Part shown: piece by piece, positions 1 through 4,695 of the stretch
Layout: every line of letters starts with the position of its first letter
How positions within the stretch are numbered: the first letter of the stretch is position 1
NCBI GenBank assembly: GCA_019410445.1
Contig: DXSO01000039.1
Span: 1-9,727 of the forward strand
Reading direction: 5' to 3'
Source of the DNA: Sutterella sp.
GTDB taxonomy: Bacteria > Pseudomonadota > Gammaproteobacteria > Burkholderiales > Burkholderiaceae_F
Length of the DNA stretch: 9,727 bases
Notes under the pieces: generated by a model
What the model saw: the letters and a program-made list of their open reading frames with translations, nothing else
Database searches by the model: none
What the model was told of the DNA's origin: nothing
Program-made: the position numbers and the translations under genes

Positions 1-50
1 TCCCGCGCTCGGGACTTTCACCCGTTAGAACACGCCCATGCCGGGCGCAC
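1..50 (-). mobile_element. Group II intron (class C type), 5' end only
   Basis: Read on the minus strand from position 50 towards position 1, the sequence opens GTGCGCCCGGCATGGGCG and continues with GGGTGAAAGTCCCGA. This closely follows the start of domain I of group IIC introns as I remember the Oceanobacillus iheyensis ribozyme (GUGUGCCCGGCAUGGGUG, then GGGUGAGAGUCCCGA). The GTGCG at 50-46 is the canonical intron 5' splice-site motif. Short stems are visible: CGCCC/GGGCG (33-37 with 43-47), the GGG-TGAAAG-TCCC hairpin, and TCCCG/CGGGA (1-5 with 10-14). The rest of the ribozyme and any reverse transcriptase/maturase gene lie left of the window. The upstream exon ends in a T-rich terminator tail (57-87), the favoured target of class C introns. 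What is seen is the 50-nt match; intactness and mobility are unknown. Confidence 0.85.
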
Positions 51-56
51 CAAAAC

Positions 57-87
57 AAAAGGCGATTGACAATTCAACCGCCTTTTT
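57..87 (-). terminator. Bidirectional intrinsic terminator after the thioredoxin gene
   Basis: GGCG (61-64) pairs with CGCC (79-82), and after a one-base mismatch TTG (66-68) pairs with CAA (75-77). A-runs on the left (57-60) and T-runs on the right (83-87) extend the stem and give a U-tract in either direction. On the minus strand it lies about 50 nt past the stop of the thioredoxin-like gene, so it would end the permease-thioredoxin transcript. The intron 5' end begins 6 nt beyond its tail. Confidence 0.75.
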
Positions 88-133
88 CTTTGGGTCCGCA
101 CATAACCGGCCCCAAACAAGCCGAAACTTCCTG

Positions 134-691
134 TCAAACCCCCATTTCTTTAAGAATTTCTCGAAGCTGCTCTTCCGTAAGCGCACCCTCATGCACCGTG
201 TAGCTCGGAAGATGGGAATCCATCGATTCGACATGCAGGAAGTGAATTTTGGCAGCAAGTTCTTTGCTTGGAATAAACGGAGTGCCTTGAGCTGTGATAA
301 AAACCTGCGACGGTATCAATCGAATGGGAATGCCAACAACTGCATCCGGATTTTTTCGAATATCCACAAACTTAATGAACGCTCGATTTTCGTATTCACG
401 ATTAAGCTTGGAAAGAATCGGAGCCATTTGGCGGCACGGAATGCAGGACACGGATCCATAGTCAACCACGATCGGCAGATTATGAGTCTTTAACTGCTTG
501 TAGTCGAGCCTGCCCTGGACTTCCAGCGAAAACATTCCAAGAATCAGCGGCGTTTCCGAAATATCACTGACAGGAACCTTATTTGTCTTTTTCATGCCGA
601 ATCCGCCCTCAAAGGCGACATAGACGGCAAAGGCCACAAGCACACAAAATACGGCAGCAGCGACTTTCAACAATGTTTTTTGATCTTTCAT
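134..691 (-). CDS. Membrane-anchored thioredoxin-fold protein (CIPC)
   Basis: This encodes 185 residues from the ATG at 691. A Lys-containing N-terminus and one hydrophobic helix (about residues 7-27) should anchor it in the inner membrane with the thioredoxin domain in the periplasm. The domain contains VVDYGSVSCIPCRQM, giving the active-site CIPC at about 83-86, then the FVDIRKNP strand and the IPSQVF segment whose Pro (about 127) is the expected cis-proline. A roughly 25-residue insertion before the last strand and the ending TEEQLREILKEMG are features I associate with thioredoxin-family proteins next to permeases. It lies directly downstream of the permease and is probably cotranscribed with it. 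A TTG at 718 abuts the permease stop (TGATTG) and would add nine residues; I prefer the ATG because it gives a normal signal anchor. Neither start has a good ribosome binding site. Its likely role is redox partner of the permease or periplasmic disulfide chemistry. Confidence 0.85.
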   Translation of the reverse strand: MKDQKTLLKVAAAVFCVLVAFAVYVAFEGGFGMKKTNKVPVSDISETPLILGMFSLEVQGRLDYKQLKTHNLPIVVDYGSVSCIPCRQMAPILSKLNREYENRAFIKFVDIRKNPDAVVGIPIRLIPSQVFITAQGTPFIPSKELAAKIHFLHVESMDSHLPSYTVHEGALTEEQLREILKEMGV

Positions 692-718
692 ACTTAAATA
701 CGCTTGACTTATGCTCAA

Positions 719-1792
719 TCAGAAACTGAGCGCATTGAGCATCCAGCCGACAATCGTAAAGAGCACGACCAGAGTCACGAGAAATACGGCAATTAAGCGA
801 GCCCTCATCACTTGTTTCAGCATCAGAACTTCTGGCAGACTTGCCGCAACCGTGCTCATACAAAATGCCAGAGTGGTTCCCAAAGGAAGCCCTTTGAGCA
901 GCAAACTTTCCATCACCGGAATAATGCCCGTGACGTTGGTGTAAAGCGGAATACCCAAAATAACTGCTGCAGGTACGGACCAGATGTTTTCAGAGGACAG
1001 ATGATCAACGATCCACGTCTGAGGCACAAAGCCGTGCAGCAAAGCTCCCAAACCCACGCCCACAATCACCCAGATCCAAACTCGTTTGACGATGCCTTTT
1101 GTCTCTTCAACGGCAAATTCATGCCGATCACGCAGACCTAAGCGCTCACTGTCGTGTGCACACGAAGCAGCTGCAGGAACGCCTCTTTCCCGCGCTTGGA
1201 GCAAAAACGGCTGCAGCCATCTATCCGCTCCGATCTTATCCATGAATAAGCCGCCGACAATGCCTGCTGCCAAACCGATCAGCACATACAGCGTCGTCAT
1301 CTTCCATCCCAGCAATCCCCACAACAAAACAACCGCCACCTCATTGATAATCGGTGAAGTAATCAGAAAAGCCATCGTGATCCCCAGCGGAATTCCACCA
1401 ACCGTAAATCCGATGAACAGCGGCACGCTGGAACACGAGCAAAATGGTGTAACCGCACCGAATCCGGAAGCCAGAACATATCCGGCCCACCGACTCTTTC
1501 CCGTCAAATACGACCTGACACGCTCGACATTGAGTCCCGCTCTTATCAAGGCAATGAGATAGACCATCAACACGAGAAGCAGCAGGATCTTGGTCGTGTC
1601 GTAGAAGAAAAATTCGACTGCCGCCCCTATTTTTGACGCACGCTCAATTCCAAAAGCCTCGTAAGTAATCCACTCGGCAAACGGCTCTGTTGCCAGATAG
1701 GAAAGCACCCAAAGACTGAGCAATGCAACGGCAGCCGCGGCAACTCGCACGGAAAATCGATTTTTAGACTGACTTGATTGCATTTGAAGCAT
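719..1792 (-). CDS. ArsP/YraQ-type permease (DUF318 family)
   Basis: This is a 357-residue inner-membrane protein with about eight to nine hydrophobic segments (near 16-34, 66-84, 104-135, 140-160, 163-184, 237-255, 271-293, 302-320 and 332-352). The family signature TPFCSCSSVPLF is at 115-126 (Cys118, Cys120), followed by GGIPLGITMAFLITSPIINE. The second half repeats this architecture (IPLYTNVTGIIPV, then KGLPLGTTLAFCMSTVAASLPE), as expected of the internally duplicated family. A hydrophilic loop at about 185-235 separates the halves. Characterised members include ArsP, which exports trivalent organoarsenicals; many YraQ-like relatives have no known substrate. Neighbours (thioredoxin-fold proteins and an ArsR repressor) fit soft-metal or metalloid export. 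Start is the ATG at 1792, with a weak CGGGG before it; a second in-frame ATG lies nine bases downstream. The substrate is not assignable from sequence. Confidence 0.9.
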   Translation of the reverse strand: MLQMQSSQSKNRFSVRVAAAAVALLSLWVLSYLATEPFAEWITYEAFGIERASKIGAAVEFFFYDTTKILLLLVLMVYLIALIRAGLNVERVRSYLTGKSRWAGYVLASGFGAVTPFCSCSSVPLFIGFTVGGIPLGITMAFLITSPIINEVAVVLLWGLLGWKMTTLYVLIGLAAGIVGGLFMDKIGADRWLQPFLLQARERGVPAAASCAHDSERLGLRDRHEFAVEETKGIVKRVWIWVIVGVGLGALLHGFVPQTWIVDHLSSENIWSVPAAVILGIPLYTNVTGIIPVMESLLLKGLPLGTTLAFCMSTVAASLPEVLMLKQVMRARLIAVFLVTLVVLFTIVGWMLNALSF

Positions 1793-1820
1793 AAACCCCG
1801 TACTGAATTTGATGCTCGTT

Positions 1821-1859
1821 AGTATGCCAAATTATTGGCTGTTTGGTCATATCGCCAAT
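1821..1859 (-). promoter_or_regulatory. Putative permease promoter overlapped by TTGGC/GCCAA palindromes
   Basis: On the minus strand ATGACC (1850-1845) and CATACT (1826-1821) form a candidate -35/-10 pair with an 18-nt spacer, ending about 28 nt before the permease ATG. GCCAA-ATTA-TTGGC (1826-1839) lies across the -10/spacer, and the imperfect palindrome TTGGTCATATCGCCAA (1843-1858) covers the -35. This layout would allow a repressor to block the polymerase. The promoter match is modest; the palindromes are plain in the sequence. Confidence 0.5.
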
Positions 1860-1874
1860 AACTTAATTTTTTCA

Positions 1875-1903
1875 TTGGAAATTCTTTTAGAGCGTGTTAT
1901 AGT
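1875..1903 (+). promoter_or_regulatory. Putative promoter of the small thioredoxin gene
   Basis: TTGGAA (1875-1880), a 17-nt spacer and TATAGT (1898-1903) form a good sigma-70-like promoter pointing right. The predicted start of transcription (about 1910) falls inside the palindrome at 1904-1923. This leaves a leader of about 75 nt before the ATG at 1986. Confidence 0.6.
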
Positions 1904-1923
1904 ATTTGGCACATTGGCCAAAT
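1904..1923. promoter_or_regulatory. Perfect 20-bp operator-like palindrome
   Basis: ATTTGGC-ACATTG-GCCAAAT is a perfect 7-6-7 inverted repeat starting at the base after the -10 box, so a bound dimer would cover the transcription start. A further TTTGGTC half-site lies at 1933-1939, matching TTTGGTC at 1842-1848 near the opposite promoter. ArsR/SmtB repressors bind AT-rich inverted repeats at such positions, so the nearby ArsR protein is the first candidate; this link is inferred. Confidence 0.6.
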
Positions 1924-1985
1924 AGGCATTCGTTTGGTCGGAATTCTTCTCTATTTCCATTCGGATCTGACAGGAGTTTTTTTTC

Positions 1986-2270
1986 ATGAAAATTCAAGTA
2001 CTTGGCCCCGGTTGTGCCAAATGCATCCAAACAGAGAAAATTGTCCGTGAAGCGGTCGAGCAATCCGGTGTGACTGCTCAAGTCATCAAAGTGACCGACA
2101 TCATGGAAATGATGAACCTTGGGGTAATGTCCACGCCCGCCGTGATCATCAACGGCAAGATCGTTTGCAGCGGTCGAGTACCGACGCACGATCAGGTTAT
2201 CGGTTGGATGAAAGGAGCAATTGCTGCCGACAGCGTTTCCTGCAGCTGCAGCTGCGGTTGTTCTCGATAA
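1986..2270 (+). CDS. Small TM0996-type thioredoxin (CAKC) with Cys-rich tail
   Basis: This is a 94-residue soluble protein starting MKIQVLGPGCAKC, with the CxxC at Cys10-Cys13. It has the short beta-alpha-beta thioredoxin fold of the redox-active disulfide protein 2 / TM0996-MTH895 group (Thioredoxin_3): the MSTPAVIINGK strand carries the cis-Pro at 51, followed by the C-terminal helix. The family is usually 75-80 residues; this one adds a tail with Cys86, Cys88, Cys90 and Cys92 (CSCSCGC) that looks able to bind soft metal ions. The AGGAG at 1972-1976, nine bases before the ATG, fixes the start. It diverges from the permease operon across a shared regulatory region; relatives commonly sit beside PF03773 permeases. 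A role as cytoplasmic thiol carrier or reductant for the exported substrate is inferred. Confidence 0.9.
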   Translation: MKIQVLGPGCAKCIQTEKIVREAVEQSGVTAQVIKVTDIMEMMNLGVMSTPAVIINGKIVCSGRVPTHDQVIGWMKGAIAADSVSCSCSCGCSR

Positions 2271-2275
2271 AAATC

Positions 2276-2308
2276 AAAGTGCATCCGAACGGATGCACTT
2301 TCTTTCAT
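2276..2308 (+). terminator. Intrinsic terminator after the small thioredoxin gene
   Basis: AAAGTGCATCC (2276-2286) pairs perfectly with GGATGCACTTT (2291-2301) around a GAAC loop, followed by CTTTC. It begins five bases after the stop codon. The 11-bp stem is strong although the T-tract is interrupted. It separates the small thioredoxin from the ArsR gene, so the repressor probably has its own promoter. Confidence 0.75.
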
Positions 2309-2330
2309 TCATGCGCTTAAATTCACAGTG

Positions 2331-2360
2331 TTGCTTTTTAGACTTCCAACCTGCAATACT
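2331..2360 (+). promoter_or_regulatory. Candidate arsR promoter
   Basis: TTGCTT (2331-2336) and AATACT (2355-2360), 18 nt apart, form a weak sigma-70-like pair that would start transcription near 2367. It lies between the upstream terminator and the repressor gene. No TTGGC/GCCAA palindrome like those in the 1821-1939 region is found here. Confidence 0.35.
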
Positions 2361-2383
2361 TGCCCCGTCTGGACATGTCGAAC

Positions 2384-2399
2384 TTCGGACTCTTCCGAA
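2384..2399. repeat. 16-bp inverted repeat ahead of the ArsR start
   Basis: TTCGGA-CTCT-TCCGAA is a perfect 6-4-6 inverted repeat ending 23 bases before the preferred ArsR ATG and just after the predicted transcription start. It could be an autoregulatory operator or an RNA hairpin in the leader. If the ATG at 2375 were the true start, it would be coding. Confidence 0.45.
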
Positions 2400-2422
2400 T
2401 CTTTTCTGAATTTACTGCAGTC

Positions 2423-2722
2423 ATGAATAGAGATCCTCATCTGGAAAAAGAAGCCGCTGTTTTCAAAGCCCTGGGACACCCGAGTCGTTTGATGATGGTA
2501 AAGGCTCTCACGGATGGACCGCGCTGTGTCTGTGAGCTTCAGGAACTTGTCGGCAGTGATTTGTCCACCGTCTCAAAGCATTTGTCTGTCCTTAAAAATG
2601 CTGGTGTCGTCAAAACAGACAAACGAGGCAATAACGTCTATTACGAATTGGTTTATCCCTGCCTCAGTCAACTTCTGTCTTGTGTAAGCGGCTGCTCAGC
2701 TAAATGTGCCAACTGCGTTTGA
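2423..2722 (+). CDS. ArsR/SmtB-family metalloregulatory repressor, Cys-rich
   Basis: This is a 99-residue winged-helix repressor. FKALGHPSRLMMVKAL (about 14-29) is the classic ArsR first-helix segment. CVCEL puts Cys35 and Cys37 at the metal-binding helix position (the ELCVCDL motif of arsenic-responsive ArsR). The recognition region DLSTVSKHLSVLKNAGVV (46-63) and the wing KRGNNVYYEL follow. The C-terminus adds Cys80, Cys87, Cys91, Cys95 and Cys98, more thiols than a minimal ArsR. Binding of As(III), Sb(III) or a similar thiophilic ion should release it from DNA; the nearby TTGGC/GCCAA palindromes are its likely targets by proximity. I chose the ATG at 2423 because ArsR proteins normally have only 10-15 residues before FKALGHP. 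TTG 2360 and ATG 2375 are in frame but would add an unusual hydrophobic extension, and TTG 2360 lies in the candidate promoter. No strong ribosome binding site supports any of them. Confidence 0.9.
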   Translation: MNRDPHLEKEAAVFKALGHPSRLMMVKALTDGPRCVCELQELVGSDLSTVSKHLSVLKNAGVVKTDKRGNNVYYELVYPCLSQLLSCVSGCSAKCANCV

Positions 2723-2761
2723 CTTTCCTTTGTGTTTCTCCAAGGTCCTCGCAGCAAACAT

Positions 2762-3697
2762 TCACAAGACTTCGGTTTTACCCCACGATGATTGCTTGGC
2801 AATTCCCCGAGCCGCCGCTAAAACAGCATCTCGAGCCATACTTTGCACCGAAGTATTCCAAGCTGCGGACAGCGCAATACAAGGAGCAACGTCTGAAAGT
2901 CGAACGGCACAGACCGTAGGCGGCAGACACGATGCAAAAAACTCCGGCAGCAGAGCTATGCCCTGTCCGCAAGCCGCATATGAAATCTGACGCTGTGAAC
3001 CGGAAACCAAATGTCGAATGCGCAACGAAACACCTGCTCGCTGACAAGCGCCGACCATATCGTCATAGAACTGCGGGGCAATATCCCGGGCATGTAGAAC
3101 CCATTCCTCTCCGGCAAGGTCATGAATCGAAACTGTTCCCCGATTCGCCAGTGGATGTCTTTTCCCCAAAACTGCAATCAACCCTTCTTCAAGAAGCAAT
3201 TCCGTCTGTACACCCTTATGGTGCAGCTCTCGAAAATGACCGATTGCCAATGCCGATGTTTTACTGGCGATTTCATCGGCAATGCCGGCCGAATCAACTT
3301 CTTTCGTATAAACCGTTATCCCCGGGTGCTTCTCGAACACAGCCTCTCGAACCATGGGCACAAAACCCAGCATTGCTTCGGACACCGCAGCAAGCGTAAC
3401 GGCGGCTCGGTGATTTTCCCGGATTTCCTTGACAAGGTAATTCAACACTTCGGCTTGTGCGGTAAATCGGTGCACCTCGGGTAAAAGCGCCTCTCCTGCG
3501 GTGGTAAGTTCAATTCCGCGAGGACTGCGTTCAATCAGTTTGAGTTTCAGACGCGCTTCGAGTTCATCGAGTTGAGCTGCAAGCGGAGTTTGTGAAATAG
3601 AGAGTCTTTTCGCTGCTCGTCGAATGCTTTTTTCCTCTGCAACGGTGGCGAATAACAAAAATTGCCGTATGAGGCGATAGTCAAAACGGTTGAGCAT
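2762..3697 (-). CDS. LysR-family transcriptional regulator
   Basis: This encodes 311 residues, normal for the family. The N-terminal winged helix-turn-helix spans about 8-67: RQFLLFATVAEEKSIRRAAKRL, then ISQTPLAAQLDELEARL and RSPRGIELTTAGEALL. A linker helix follows, then the two-lobe effector domain (about 92-300) containing HPGITVY, a LAIGHF strand and the GQGIALLPEFF segment typical of BenM/CatM-like regulators. The start ATG at 3697 has GGAAGAG upstream. It is divergent from the LysE-type exporter and convergent with the ArsR gene, with only 39 bp between stop codons and no obvious terminator there. By the usual logic of LysR pairs it probably controls the exporter in response to an amino acid or related ligand; the effector is unknown. 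Confidence 0.93.
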   Translation of the reverse strand: MLNRFDYRLIRQFLLFATVAEEKSIRRAAKRLSISQTPLAAQLDELEARLKLKLIERSPRGIELTTAGEALLPEVHRFTAQAEVLNYLVKEIRENHRAAVTLAAVSEAMLGFVPMVREAVFEKHPGITVYTKEVDSAGIADEIASKTSALAIGHFRELHHKGVQTELLLEEGLIAVLGKRHPLANRGTVSIHDLAGEEWVLHARDIAPQFYDDMVGACQRAGVSLRIRHLVSGSQRQISYAACGQGIALLPEFFASCLPPTVCAVRLSDVAPCIALSAAWNTSVQSMARDAVLAAARGIAKQSSWGKTEVL

Positions 3698-3730
3698 TGC
3701 GCTGTCTCTTCCAGTGTTCGGTTAATGATG

Positions 3731-3744
3731 CAGGAGTGCTCCTG
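3731..3744. promoter_or_regulatory. Palindrome between the divergent LysR and LysE genes
   Basis: CAGGAG-TG-CTCCTG is a perfect inverted repeat centred 34-48 bases upstream of the LysR start, in the 116-bp divergent region. A TATAGT (3777-3782) that could be the exporter's -10 lies about 30 bases to its right, without a convincing -35, as is common for activator-dependent promoters. It is a candidate LysR binding site, but it does not fit the T-N11-A consensus cleanly. Confidence 0.45.
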
Positions 3745-3813
3745 TTTTTAGTGCACTCTCCTTTAATGTTTTTAATTATAGTTGGCGCGTCTCAACACAA
3801 ACCCCTAAATAAA

Positions 3814-4458
3814 ATGCAAGAGATCGCCCTGTTTGCAGGTATTTCCTTTCTCACTTGTGTCACCCCCGGTGCCAGCGTTCTTTATACCGTGACGAGCGCG
3901 CTGCGCCTTGGTCGTGCATCGTTTATGGCAGCCCCTTTGGGCAACGTCACCGGAGCCATTGTCATGTCTTTGGTCTGCGCTGCCGGTCTGGGAGCTCTTG
4001 TGGCCTCTACGCCTGCCCTTTATACGGCCATGCAGGCAGTCTGTGCCGCCATGCTTATCTGGCTGGGTTGGAAAAACTGGACTCGCCCCGCAATGGATCT
4101 ATCGACAGCGTCGCGGGCAACGGTGTCACACTCCAATTTGTCGTCTAATTCGCGTGCTGCCTACTTCGGTGCTCTCTTCATTCAAATCACCAACCCGATG
4201 CTGCTTGTATTCCTGCTTTCTTTGATGCCGCCTTTCGTGCATCCGGAAGATGAGTACACAAGCCGCATGACCTTGTTGATCGGCATTTTCTGCCTGATCT
4301 GTCTGCTCGTACATCTTGGCTACGGCTTTATCGCTGCTTATGCTTCCCAGTACCTCAAAGGGAAACGATTCAGCTACTGGATCAATCACATCAGTGCTGT
4401 CGTTTTCTGGCTTCTTGCCGCAGGCGTACTGACCGTTGTTGCTCGTTCAATCTCATAA
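3814..4458 (+). CDS. LysE/RhtB-family amino-acid exporter
   Basis: From the ATG at 3814 this is 214 residues, the family's normal size. It starts MQEIALFAGISFLTCVTPGAS, matching the first transmembrane helix and the conserved TPGxx motif (17-21), then the GRASFMAAPLGNVTGAI segment and the LIWLGWKNW helix end (81-89). A hydrophilic loop (about 91-115) precedes ITNPMLLVFLLSLMPPF (125-141), the second conserved region, and two more helices; six membrane segments in all. The family exports amino acids such as lysine, homoserine, threonine or leucine and related compounds. A frame extends upstream to TTG 3697, but that start lies on the LysR start codon and would add a 39-residue leader crossing the likely promoter, so I rejected it; an ATG at 3766 is a weaker alternative. 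It ends at a strong terminator. Confidence 0.9.
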   Translation: MQEIALFAGISFLTCVTPGASVLYTVTSALRLGRASFMAAPLGNVTGAIVMSLVCAAGLGALVASTPALYTAMQAVCAAMLIWLGWKNWTRPAMDLSTASRATVSHSNLSSNSRAAYFGALFIQITNPMLLVFLLSLMPPFVHPEDEYTSRMTLLIGIFCLICLLVHLGYGFIAAYASQYLKGKRFSYWINHISAVVFWLLAAGVLTVVARSIS

Positions 4459-4502
4459 TCTGATCCACAGTCAGTCCGTGTTGCGACAAAGTGTTGGATA
4501 TC

Positions 4503-4534
4503 AAAAAGCAGCGTGAAATACACGCTGCTTTTTT
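4503..4534 (+). terminator. Strong intrinsic terminator after the LysE-type gene
   Basis: AAAAAGCAGCGTG (4503-4515) pairs perfectly with CACGCTGCTTTTT (4521-4533) around AAATA, ending in a six-T run. It lies 45 nt past the exporter stop and isolates it from the peptidase. The A-tract on the left makes it usable in both directions. Confidence 0.92.
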
Positions 4535-4559
4535 CTCGAGAATACTCCCTATTCAGGGT

Positions 4560-4590
4560 TTGCATTCCGTATCCAACAAAGTCGTACAAT
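4560..4590 (+). promoter_or_regulatory. Candidate peptidase promoter
   Basis: TACAAT (4585-4590) is a good -10 box; TTGCAT (4560-4565), 19 nt upstream, is the best -35 available and the spacing is long. Transcription from here would give a leader of about 100 nt containing the two hairpins at 4611-4669. Confidence 0.4.
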
Positions 4591-4610
4591 CGATAGGCTC
4601 TTGAAAATCT

Positions 4611-4674
4611 AGCCGCCTCACGAGATCCGGCGGCTGTGTACTTCGGTATCGTCATCGGATAAACCGATGGTTTT
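4611..4674 (+). promoter_or_regulatory. Two hairpins in the peptidase leader
   Basis: AGCCGCC (4611-4617) pairs with GGCGGCT (4629-4635) across 11 nt. CATCGG (4653-4658) pairs with CCGATG (4664-4669) around ATAAA and is followed by GTTTT, 26 bases before the peptidase ATG. The second resembles a weak terminator inside the leader, so attenuation is possible; it may equally be incidental structure. No known riboswitch was recognised. Confidence 0.4.
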
Positions 4675-4695
4675 CACATATTTCGGATTGTCATT

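Noticed and set aside
1..50. Initial reading of the left-edge hairpins as the end of a tRNA or a second terminator
   Set aside because: The run of matches to group IIC domain I, including the GTGCG start, explains the stems better, and there is no T-tract or tRNA T-arm.
38..493. 151-codon plus-strand frame opposite the thioredoxin gene
   Set aside because: It runs across the intron end and the terminator and is antisense to a well-supported thioredoxin-fold gene; its product has no recognisable pattern.
1086..1562. 158-codon plus-strand frame opposite the permease
   Set aside because: Antisense shadow of a clear membrane-protein gene with the family signature on the other strand.
2360..2422. 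Longer ArsR forms starting at TTG 2360 or ATG 2375
   Set aside because: They add 16-21 residues not expected in the family, and the TTG overlaps the candidate -10 box. ATG 2375 remains possible.
3697..3813. Longer LysE-type protein starting at TTG 3697
   Set aside because: The start coincides with the LysR start codon, the extension crosses the likely promoter and palindrome, and the 214-residue form from 3814 already has normal family length and N-terminus.
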